A program made the translations under genes and the position numbers. Of a stretch of 64,000 bases of DNA, positions 23,374 to 33,637 are shown piece after piece (the stretch's first letter is position 1; every line of letters begins with the position of its first letter). The DNA is from Reticulascus tulasneorum (Eukaryota > Ascomycota > Sordariomycetes > Glomerellales > Reticulascaceae), in the NCBI GenBank assembly GCA_001557505.1, contig LSAX01000007.1, forward strand, positions 2,728,001 through 2,792,000, written 5' to 3'. A model generated the notes under the pieces. The model made no database searches. It was not told the origin of the DNA and saw only the letters and a list, made by a program, of their open reading frames with translations.

Positions 23374-23771
23374 CTTGAAGAGCCTGATAGAGAGTGGGTA
23401 ATGCGGGTCGTATCCCAAGGAGAGTGAAACAGCATATGTTATCCTCCAGGCGGTTAAGGGAACTGCGAAGACTTGTAGATGGTCACAAATCTGGAGAAAG
23501 CTGCTCGCGGATACGTATTGCGGGGAGGTGGTTTCGTCTGCTACAAAAGGCAATCTAGAAAGAGATGGATGAAGTCGACATCGAATTATGGCTTATCTTA
23601 TCATCACGTGACATCGTGGGTTTTAGGCGGCTTAATTGCCTGCACGTTCCAACAACACAGGGAAGTATCGCGTCGTGGCTTGAGAGGCCCGAAGTTCAAA
23701 CTTGGCTGTATTAACATCGCCACTGCTTTTATTTACAATGATCTTTGTTCTTGCACGAAGACTTTGTGCCC
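23374..23771. promoter_or_regulatory. Shared upstream region of SLU7 and REV3
   Basis: 398 bp between divergent start codons, with no gene content. It carries the promoters and 5' UTRs of both genes. Confidence 0.5.
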
Positions 23772-26700
23772 ATGGACCGGGAAATCAAAATGGACCTTTT
23801 CCGGGTCAGGTTGAACTGTATAGATCATTACCAGGCAACTCCAACGCGATATGATCCTCAGCTTCGGAGGGACATTCGTCCTTCCCAAGTCTCCAAGGGA
23901 GCCAAGGTTCCCACTATCCGAATCTTCGGGTCCACCGAAACAGGCCAGAAAGTATGCGCTCATGTCCATGGCGCGTTTCCTTATCTATACGTGGAATACA
24001 ATGGCAGTTTAGACCCCGAAGAGTGTTAGAAGCCTGGCAGTCCCTAAGTAGGTTCACTTGCTAATGGATTGCAGATGGGGCTTATATGTATCGTCTTCAT
24101 ATGTCCATAGATCATGCTCTGGCAGTAAGCTACCGACGTGATCAGTTTGGCGACAATGCAAAGTTCGTTGCCCGCATCACTCTGGTGAAAGGTATTCCGT
24201 TTTACGGATTCCACGTTGGATATCGTTTCTACCTCAAAATCTACATGTACAACCCCGTGGTAATGACGAGACTGGCCGACCTTCTTCAACAAGGCGTGAT
24301 CATGAAGAAGAAGTTTCAACCCTACGAAGCGCATCTCCAGTATCTACTCCAATTCATGACTGATTACAACTTGTATGGCTGTGGCTACCTGGACTCTTCC
24401 AAGGCTTTTTTCCGAACTCCCATACCTGCGTATGAAGAAGAGGGAAACTCCCAACACCTCTGGCATGACCGATCGATTCCCTCGGACCATCTGGTAGACG
24501 AATTCACCTTGAGGAGAGTCAGCCATTGCTCCATCGAGGTTGACATTTGTGTCCAGGACATCCTCAATCGCAAGCTGATTGAGGAACGTCGAATTCATCA
24601 TGACTTCATTGAGAGAATTCACCCACTTCCATCCGACGCGAAGTTGGTTTTCAGCATGGCCGGACTCTGGAAGGACGAGACGAAACGGCGGAAGATGAGA
24701 ATGTCAAATCCCAAGCCAGGCAGTAGCCCATTTCCTCCCGAAGCCTTGGTGACGATGTCTGCAGATCTTCGACACTCACAGCCTGCTGGGTGGATTCATG
24801 AGGAAGAGTACAGACAAGAAATCGCGAATTTGATTACCGCAGAAAAAGAGGCAGACGGAGGCCCACCGCTCTCTTTCGAAACCTTCGCCCAGAATGATCC
24901 GCTCGAGTCTACGATTAAAACGGCCTTGCAGGCTGTCGAGGATCTCTATCCAGAGAATCTGATGCCTGTCCTGGGCTTATCAGCCACTACTGCAGCAGAC
25001 CAGGCTCCTGCAAGTAGCATCGAGGTCGACGAGCAAGGCATTCTTCGAGCAGGCGCAGACGATGTTGACCTGTTTCCGGACGATTCTGACGAAGAACTGT
25101 TCCTGAAACTGGAGAGTCATGAAACAAAGGAGGTTCAGAATGACCAAGCGCAACCAGCTGGCCGAGTGTCTGCTGGTGGCTCTCGAAGTGCCGAAATCCA
25201 AAAGCCTAGGACGAATATTAGCGCCCATGGATCCCACTCATCGACAGGAACAGTCAATGGGTTATCCTTCCATCCATCTCCTTTATCAATGGATGGAATC
25301 TGCGTAAGCAGGCTAAAGACCGGAGTGGCCCCTACGATTCCACTGCGCAAGGAACTCCTTTCCGTGGCAGAAGAGGAAGGGCTCATAAGCAAGATACGAG
25401 ATGTTCCTCAACTTAAGGACCAGGGCAGAGCAAGAGCAAAGCGTCCAGGATCTTCAAGCCCCTCGGCAAGCTCTATCAAACGAGTTAAAACAGGGAATCC
25501 CGGCACCACAACTAAACTATCGCATTCTCAGGACGAATCATCTACAACATTAACTTTGGAAAAGAATACGATGTCTGGCGGGACTCATCAGAACAACAAA
25601 TTGGCAAATGGATCGCAAGCAAAGAAACTGTCTACCCAGGCACCTGCGACAAGGGCTCCTTTGAATCAGCTTCTCGGGTTTCCCGTGATCAAAAGCCAAG
25701 AAGATCTTGATGCGAGGCTTCGTTTGAGTCAAAAGAGTCTTGAATCTGGTTCGCAGCCGAGCCATGACCAGGCTAAGAAGGCTGTAGCATTTGACACCAC
25801 TACTGACATGGCTGACCACAAGTCTTCTACCGAAACCGCTGTCGCAAAGAGGTCACTGACGCCGTCATCCACAAGCTCAAGAGGAACGGCAACAACACTT
25901 GATCAAGCGCGAATCGCAATTGGCTCCGAGTCGGACAAGATTATGTACATGGTCGGGCCACTTCCGCCGACATCATTTGAGGTGGTCTCTACGTTCAAGG
26001 ATCTTAACATCCCCGATGTCATATACCAAGATGCTTACTACAGCAACGAGAAAGATGTTCCTCCGCGCATGCGGGAGTATGCCGGAAAAGAATTCCGGCT
26101 TGAGAGCAATACACTTCCATATCTGGCAGATTTTGATCCCACTGGGACTTCTGCTGCTACCATGGGCCTCAAACCGGAAGCAAACGTTGATAAGACTAAA
26201 GATGAACTTCTTTACGAGAATAACCAAAAGCTATGCTCATTTCGCAGCTGGGAAATTGCACAGCCACCACCGACATTCGAGGAAGTGAAGAACTGGGGAG
26301 ACCGGAAGAATATGGACGTAATAGACAGGACAGCCAAGAATGTCAACCCACAAGGCAATCCAGAGTCCAACCGCGACTTCTCTCAGATCGACGGACCAAC
26401 TCCCAAGAACAAACATGGCTTCAAGTTTACCCAAAAGAACCAGTCGACAAGTGTCAAGCATGAAGCCCAATATATGAGTATGATGAGTTTGGAAATTCAT
26501 GTCAATACCAGGGGGAAATTCGTGCCCAACCCTGAGGAGGATGAGGTACAATGTATGTTTTGGGCATTGAGATCCGACGGGACTACAAGCGGCAACAATG
26601 ATGAATCTAAGGGGATTATCAGCGGAGTTGTGGTTTTCTCGGAAGATGGGGTGCTTGCTAAAAGAATGCGGCGACAAACTGCTGTTGAGGTCATTGAAGA

Positions 26701-28999
26701 GACATCCGAATTGGACATGATGGTCCGCATGGTTGAAATCGTGAGAACCCACGATGCGGACATTCTCACAGGATACGAAGTTCACGGTAGCTCTTGGGGT
26801 TACTTGATCGAACGTGCTCGACTAAAGTATGACTATAACCTGTGCGACGAGTTTTCCCGCATGAAGAGTCAGTCGTACGGCAGATTCGGAAAAGAGAATG
26901 ATCGATGGGGGTTCAACACAACGTCAACCATTCGCGTCACTGGCAGACACATGGTAAACGTGTGGAGGGCGATGCGAGGAGAACTGAATCTCCTACAGTA
27001 CACGATGGAGAATGTTGTGTGGCATCTCCTACATCGCCGGATACCACACTACTCCTGGAGAACCCTCACCGACTGGTACAAGAACGGCCGGCACCAAGAC
27101 CTGGCGAAGCTCATGCGATACTACCTGACACGCACACAATTCGACATCCAGATTCTGGAGGCAAATGAACTCATCCCTAGAACTAGTGAGCAAGCACGCT
27201 TGCTCGGAGTGGACTTTTTTTCCGTCTTCTCTCGCGGCTCCCAGTTCAAAGTTGAGTCTATCATGTTCAGGATCGCAAAGCCGGAGAACTTCATTCTTGT
27301 ATCCCCAAACAGAAAACAGGTGGGGACACAAAATGCGCTCGAGTGTTTGCCGCTCGTAATGGAGCCACAAAGCGCATTTTACAACAGTCCACTGCTTGTT
27401 CTGGACTTCCAGAGTCTCTATCCCAGTGTCATGATCGCATACAACTACTGTTACTCCACCTTTCTCGGACGAATTGTCAACTGGCGGGGAACAAGCAAGA
27501 TGGGGTTCACCGAGTACAGGCGGCACCAAAGACTCCTGGAGCTCCTCAAGGACCACATCAACATTGCCCCGAATGGAGTGATGTATGCCAAGACAGAAAT
27601 AAGGAAGTCCCTACTCGCGAAGATGCTTACCGAGATTTTGGAAACTCGAGTGATGGTCAAGAGCGGGATGAAGCTAGATAAGGAGGACAGGACCTTACAA
27701 CAGTTGCTTAACAATCGACAGCTTGCTCTGAAGCTCCTCGCTAACGTCACCTACGGCTACACCTCGGCGTCTTTCTCCGGACGCATGCCATGTTCTGAAA
27801 TTGCCGACAGCATTGTTCAGACGGGCCGGGAGACCTTGGAGAGAGCCATTGCATACATCCACTCGGTTGAGAAATGGGGAGCAGAAGTTGTTTATGGAGA
27901 TACCGACAGCATCTTCGTCTACCTCAAGGGAAGGACTCGAGATCAAGCCTTCGACATTGGCAATGAAATCGCCCAGGAGATCACGAATATGAACCCACGG
28001 CCGATCAAACTCAAGTTTGAAAAGGTTTACCACCCTTGCGTCTTGCTCGCGAAGAAACGCTACGTGGGGTACAAGTACGAGAGCAGAAACCAGGTGAAGC
28101 CCGAATTCGACGCGAAAGGTATCGAGACAGTGAGACGGGACGGCACGCCCGCGGAGCAGAAGATGGAGGAGAAGGCACTGAGGATCCTCTTCGAGACTGC
28201 CGATCTCAGCCAGGTCAAGGCCTACTTCCAGAAGCAGTGCGAGAAGATCATGCGTGGCGCAGTGTCGGTGCATGACTTTTGCTTCGCGAAGGAGGTCAGG
28301 CTGGGCTCATACAGCGAAAAGGGGCTCCCGCCGCCCGGGGCCATGATCAGCACCAAGCGAATGCTGGATGACGCGAGGGCAGAGCCGCAATACGGAGAGC
28401 GCGTCCCCTACGTCGTTATCACCGGCGCACCGGGCTCCCGCTTGATCGACAGGTGCGTCGCGCCTGAAGACCTAGTGAACGACTCCCGCTGGCAGCTCGA
28501 TGCCGAGTACTACATCTCCAAGAACCTCATCCCGCCGCTCGAGCGCATCTTCAACCTCGTCGGGGCCAACGTCCGCCAGTGGTACGACGAGATGCCCAAG
28601 GTCCAGCGCATCCGGCGCGTCGACCCGGCCCACGGGCCGGGTCCCGCCAAGATGACGCTGGAGTCGTATCTCAAGTCCGCGTCGTGTATCGTCTGCGGCG
28701 TCAAGATGAAGGTCGAGGGCACGCTCTGCTCGAAGTGCAGGGAGGACGCGCCGGCGTCGCTGCTGAGCTTGCAGAGCAGGCTGAACATCGAGGAGAAGAA
28801 GTACTTGGAGGTGGTGAGCCTCTGCCAGAGCTGCGCGGCGCTCTCGCCGGTGGACGAGGTGCCGTGCGATAGCAAGGATTGTCCCGTGTTTTACTCAAGG
28901 GCGAAGCAGGCTGCGCGGCTCAGGACGGAGAAGAGCTCCCTGGAGCCGGTTGTGAGGCAGTTGGTGGAGACTGCTGGGAGGGCGGCTTTGGAATGGTAG
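23772..28999 (+). CDS. REV3: DNA polymerase zeta catalytic subunit (translesion synthesis)
   Basis: B-family polymerase that extends past DNA lesions, in complex with Rev7. Exons: 23772-24024 and 24075-28999, giving 1725 residues; Met at 23790 is an alternative start. The N-terminal domain shows FRVRLNCIDHYQATPTRYDP and VHGAFPYLYVEYNG. A long disordered region (about 400-740) precedes the exonuclease-like and polymerase domains. Polymerase motifs: A, DFQSLYPSVM from Asp1195; B, LANVTYGYTSASFSGRMPCS; C, YGDTDSIFVY from Tyr1358. Both C-terminal cysteine clusters are present (CIVCGVKMKVEGTLCSKC; CQSCAALS...CDSKDCPVFY), the second of which in this family binds a [4Fe-4S] cluster and accessory subunits. 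The last ~700 bp are markedly richer in G+C at third positions than the rest. Confidence 0.96.
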
Positions 29000-29273
29000 C
29001 ATATGGGTTTGCGGGTTGCATTAGGCGTTTGGATATAGACTCTGCATGGTGGCATTGTGTTTGGCTGGCTGTTTCTTTGGATGTACGAAAACATAATGAA
29101 GATACCCGTTCCTCGATTTCACTGCGCGATGCAGTTGCTACAGTCACCATCAAGTGAAGCACTTTCGTTTCCATGACGTGAGCTGATATAGCTCCATGTA
29201 ACATCACTCAGCCGCACAGACATGCTCTCTATCACAAGAAAAATATATGTGTATTCCTTATTGGTATCGTGTC

Positions 29274-32200
29274 CTAATTATGCCCTTCATGCCCATCCAT
29301 TAAACTCCTAGAATCCGAAGAATTGCCGTCCCTCTCTTCCGGGACCTCCATGTTGGGTTGCTCATCATCGGCTTCAGTATTATCCATCCAGTTGGAGTAG
29401 TCGTCGTCATCTTCTTCAGGCTCGTGCACTGGCATGGCTGTGATTGGACTGTTCTCTCCCGAGTCTGTTTGCTCGGCCTCCTCAGCTTTCTCGGCATGTT
29501 GAACAGGCTCAGTTTCGCCTTTGAAGTTAGCGGATGTCGCGGGTGGTGTTTCGATATCTCCTTCATCTGTCTGATGGCTGTCCGTATGGCTTTCATCCTG
29601 TACAGGATGACTGTTTACGTGCCGTTCGTCAACAGCATCCTCCGCCCATGGTCGCATGTAACTCGGCGAAGTCTCCGATAGAGGCGTCGTTGGCTCCGAG
29701 TCCATTGGAGCAGCGACAACTAGCATGTTTTCCTCATTGCTATTGTCAGTCTCTAGGAGCCTTCGCTTTGGTAGCAGAGAAGGCGGCGCTGATCGACGCT
29801 CTGGGTTGCTCTCTTCTGTTACGATAGCTTTCGGTCTTTCGGGCGCATTTGAAGACGGGACGGATTTCCGTTTCGGCACAGGAATCGATGTGACCTTCGA
29901 CTTTCGGTCTGGGGGAGGTAGAGGGGTGCCGGGAGGCGGCAATGGTCTTCCTCGCCCCATGGGCTGATTGAGATCCAGGGGAGGATGCTCCTCCGAAGTA
30001 CCGTTCTTCGTCCCGTCCTTATGCCTCTGCAATGCGCTCCAGCCCCATTGCTTCGCTTGTGCTGCGGCATTGGTAACAGCCGCAAGTGTATTTCGTTTCT
30101 GGTTTGCATCATTGTTGGTAGAGGCGCTGGAGGTGGAAGTAGACGTGTTTTCCCGTCGGAGAAAGAATCCTTTCGTGATTGAGCCAGTGTGGCTCTTGAT
30201 TGAGCTCCTCGTCGAGGCCGGGGAGTTGGAGCTCTGGGCTTCTTCATGGCTTGCTGATTCCGACGAGGATGCCGTGTTTCGTCGCCCTTGGGCAACCGGT
30301 GTACTCTCGTTGTCTTTCTCGGTATCTGTAGTCTCTCTTGATGACGAGGAGGACTGACTGGCCGCTTGCGCTACTGCCGATGGGCGAGAAGGCGATCCGA
30401 CAGGTGTATGTGCGGGCGAATTGCCTTGTGATCGGGCTGACAAAGCTGCAATCATACTAGCCGCATGGTCTGGAGGCGATGAGGGTTTGAAGACATCTGC
30501 ATGAGTAGGGTCGGTTCCAACAACTGGTTCGGAAGGAGTCGTTGCGGAGTTTGACCTCATCGTTCTAGGTATTGACGTTGAGGACTGGTTGCTGTCAACG
30601 CTGGTTGTTGAACCCGTCGTCAGCGGGTTGTGCGCCAACTTTGCATGTATCTTCCTTCCAAATAAGCCGGTGTGCGGCACGTTCTCCACGATAGGCAAGC
30701 TGTAACTCTTCTCTATCGGTCGTGTATCGGGATGGGGTTCGCCATGTTCTTCTATCTGATCGACAGCATCAACGTCGCCTTCTTCGGCCAGATTTGTTTC
30801 CAGGCTGGGTGAATGCAAAACAGCATCGTCGTCTTCCCATATGCCACCACGCCATTTCTTGTGCTCGGTATTAAAGAACGGTATATCGTCCCAATAGGGA
30901 TGGACAAGAGTTTCGGCAAAGACTTCCTTGATTCGATTCTCGATCTGGCGAAGAATGAGGGTGTAGGTGATCTGCCGGGAGCTCACAATCGGCTCAATAG
31001 TCATCTCCAGCTTCGGCATCGTTTGGAAAGAGAACCAGATTCGGTTGCTCGGTGGTGGCTTGATCTTGAAGAGGACGTGCCCTTCAAGCTTCCTCAACAC
31101 CACTGCCAGCACGAGGTTAACTTCCCGCACTTTGAATCGCGATCCCAGATCGATGCGCGCTGTAGCAGCGACTTCAATCCGGGCATTACCAGTGTACCGC
31201 ATATCTGCTTCTACTACGCATTCTCCCTCCACGTTGAGATCCTTGTGCCGTAGATTCGTAATGAACGGGGCAGACTCTCCCGTGTCGATCCTCTGGATGG
31301 AAATGCCCGTCAGGAATGTTGGACGTTTGACCCTCGATATCTTCTTGGTAATCTTTTCCCGAATAAAGTGCTCCAAATCTTTCGTCTTGTAAATGCCAAG
31401 AAATATTCTTCCAAGAAGAGCATTCAGCCACCTAGTCTGTATATGCTCCTCGGAAGAATGTAGCTTCTGCACGAGGGAGATGATGTTCTTCACCTCGAAC
31501 TGGATGGGCTTTGGCGACTTCCTATCTGCCCCGATTGTCTGCTCTTGATTCCGGAGTAGCGAGAAATAGAAGTCCTCCTTAGCAGAGCAATTCTCTGAGA
31601 AGAGATAGAACGGTTTCGATAACTTGCTGTCTGGCCCCACTTCAGGTCCATCACGTCTTCTCGAGAGACAAAGAGCGTTCCTCTTGATGAAGAGCTCGCC
31701 TTCCGGTGTCAAATCTCCTCCCGAGTATATGCTTATGTCGTGGTGTGCCAGGGAAACAACATGTCGTACTTCGAGTTGCTCGTCATCGTCAAACAGCATC
31801 AGGTGGCCGTGTCTGGAACAGATTAGCCTTATGCCGCGGCCAAAACACGGGGGAAAAGCAGACCTCAAGACAACGTAGAAGACGTTGCCCGCCTTCTTTG
31901 GCCTCTGACTCGTACCATTGGTATCCAGCGGGCCAGGTGTCTGCTTCCGGTCAAAAATACTCCGGTACATTGTCTGATAGACACTTTGACTGGGAGCCGC
32001 AACGGTCGCGGACCCAACGGGGGTAGCTCGCTCGATAGGTTTTGCATTGATTCCCATAGGTGTGTATTCTCGGCAGACTGCAAAGTAGCCTGCTGCAACA
32101 TCGTGCTGGTGGGTGGGTTGTGATTTCGTGTCTTCCTTGCCGGCAGCCTTGGCGGCTTCGAGGGCCGTGAGATCGTCCCCGGGTTGGACTATGCTGTCAC

Positions 32201-32342
32201 CCTCATCTTCTTTGATCGGTTCGACATCTTCTCGGTATGGGAATGTGTAGTACGCATGTGCAAGTACGACAACCAACACCAGAGGTATGAAAGTTAATCC
32301 TCCTAGCAGGTAGGTGAAAAGGAAACCTGTCCAGCTCCCCAT
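29274..32342 (-). CDS. SMP-domain lipid-transfer protein, Nvj2/TEX2 type
   Basis: Probable lipid carrier at ER contact sites. A membrane segment lies at residues 9-31 (FTYLLGGLTFIPLVLVVVLA). A PH-like region follows (about 150-255: FYVVLR...GHLMLFDDDEQLEVRHVV). The SMP fold occupies about 300-480 (PTFLTGISIQRIDTGESAPF, NLRHKDLNVEGECVVEADMR, VLFKIKPPPSNRIWFSFQTM). The second half is Ser/Pro-rich, disordered and acidic at the end. A 51-nt in-frame intron at 31863-31813 is likely, because removing it joins VLR directly to HGHLML; the product is 1005 residues with it spliced or 1022 unspliced. It converges with REV3. The MAT-flanking gene called TEX2 in some Sordariomycete maps is this family. 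Confidence 0.85.
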   Translation of the reverse strand: MGSWTGFLFTYLLGGLTFIPLVLVVVLAHAYYTFPYREDVEPIKEDEGDSIVQPGDDLTALEAAKAAGKEDTKSQPTHQHDVAAGYFAVCREYTPMGINAKPIERATPVGSATVAAPSQSVYQTMYRSIFDRKQTPGPLDTNGTSQRPKKAGNVFYVVLRSAFPPCFGRGIRLICSRHGHLMLFDDDEQLEVRHVVSLAHHDISIYSGGDLTPEGELFIKRNALCLSRRRDGPEVGPDSKLSKPFYLFSENCSAKEDFYFSLLRNQEQTIGADRKSPKPIQFEVKNIISLVQKLHSSEEHIQTRWLNALLGRIFLGIYKTKDLEHFIREKITKKISRVKRPTFLTGISIQRIDTGESAPFITNLRHKDLNVEGECVVEADMRYTGNARIEVAATARIDLGSRFKVREVNLVLAVVLRKLEGHVLFKIKPPPSNRIWFSFQTMPKLEMTIEPIVSSRQITYTLILRQIENRIKEVFAETLVHPYWDDIPFFNTEHKKWRGGIWEDDDAVLHSPSLETNLAEEGDVDAVDQIEEHGEPHPDTRPIEKSYSLPIVENVPHTGLFGRKIHAKLAHNPLTTGSTTSVDSNQSSTSIPRTMRSNSATTPSEPVVGTDPTHADVFKPSSPPDHAASMIAALSARSQGNSPAHTPVGSPSRPSAVAQAASQSSSSSRETTDTEKDNESTPVAQGRRNTASSSESASHEEAQSSNSPASTRSSIKSHTGSITKGFFLRRENTSTSTSSASTNNDANQKRNTLAAVTNAAAQAKQWGWSALQRHKDGTKNGTSEEHPPLDLNQPMGRGRPLPPPGTPLPPPDRKSKVTSIPVPKRKSVPSSNAPERPKAIVTEESNPERRSAPPSLLPKRRLLETDNSNEENMLVVAAPMDSEPTTPLSETSPSYMRPWAEDAVDERHVNSHPVQDESHTDSHQTDEGDIETPPATSANFKGETEPVQHAEKAEEAEQTDSGENSPITAMPVHEPEEDDDDYSNWMDNTEADDEQPNMEVPEERDGNSSDSRSLMDGHEGHN

Positions 32343-33637
32343 AGCTCCAATGCTCCGTTAGCAGCACTGAAGGGCGGTGCTAGCTGTCGGGTAGGTTGAG
32401 CTCTGGTGTCATCGGCGAGTGTAGTCAGAGTTCGGCGAGGGTGTCGCGGTGAGAAGTTGTGATCATTATGTTCCGGCCGTTGGTTGGGAGGCTTATGGCC
32501 ACGGAATCGTCCGCAATGATTTGACCTACGTCAAAGGTTCCTACCCGTCAGATCCGCCAATGAGGAGCTGTTAGCGTATCATGTGATAAGCCAACTGTCC
32601 GTAATTAGTGGACTAAACGGGGGGCTGTCTTAGTGGATTGCAGCCTGGAGCCGCATGACCCGCAGCCTATCCACTGTAGCTGCCAGGGTTCCCCACAACT
32701 TGTAGCTCCTGTCAAATCCACTCCGTATGTACACTATCGAGGTATGCTTCAAGACTGCTCCAGTCACTGTTTACGTCAAGACCGGGAGGACATGAGGGTT
32801 TTGAAATTAGCTCGAGTCTCTTTCTCTTATTTATTTTCAATTTTTGTCCCTAATCAGGATGCAAACAGACTGTCTCTAGATAGACCTTCTCCTGCTGCAT
32901 TCGGCGCCCGTTGTGAGACTACGCCTGATATCATCAGATTTCTAGCCCATCACATCAAAAAGACAGTCAAGTTCCAATTTAGTTTTCTCGTCATTCATCA
33001 ATACTACCACTCCGTCAAAATCACCAAGCTACTAAGTTCCCCTTGGATATTCTCGTCGCTCTGCCGAAGCTCAGTACGCCTGAGCTGGACCAAGGAGATA
33101 CTGCGATCGCAAAAAGGGAATCACTATGTATTACATCGGTTGGCCACTTCCAAAAGCCTGATAAAAGGTCCAAGTTCCCTTGTCTAGTGTCATCGAGATA
33201 TTACTTTTTCCCCTAATCGCGCCATGCCCCAAATGTTCCCGTAAGACAGTGGCAGATAACCCCAGCAGAAGAAGAAAGGTTCACAGTAGTAGCAAAACGA
33301 AGAAAACAAACAGTTAAGGAAATGATCGTAGGACATGGCAGTCCTGGATGCAGTCGTATAGGATTAGCCCACAATAATCGAAGGCGGAAGGCGGGCCGGG
33401 CCGTGATGGGGTGGATATAGGCCTGGCGGAATGGTGCTGGTAATGAAAGACATCATAAACGTCGTGAAAGTCCGTCGCGTATGGGTAGTTGGTCGTGATG
33501 AGGAAACCTCAGATGCAAAATGTATGGTAAACGAATGACGTGAAAAGAAAAGGTTGAAGCTAGTCTGGGCAGCCTGAGGGCTGTCAAACTATGGCAATCT
33601 GTTTTAGATGTGGTGATGGTCCCCGCATTCCAGGGAA
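32343..33637. other. Intergenic 1.3 kb between the SMP gene and apsA
   Basis: Holds the promoter of the SMP gene and the 3' UTR of apsA. A 184-codon frame on the plus strand (32633-33187) has no recognisable content and is not called. Confidence 0.5.

Noticed and set aside
32633..33187. 184-codon frame on the plus strand
   Set aside because: No domain, irregular composition and no splice context; it overlaps the upstream region of the SMP-domain gene.
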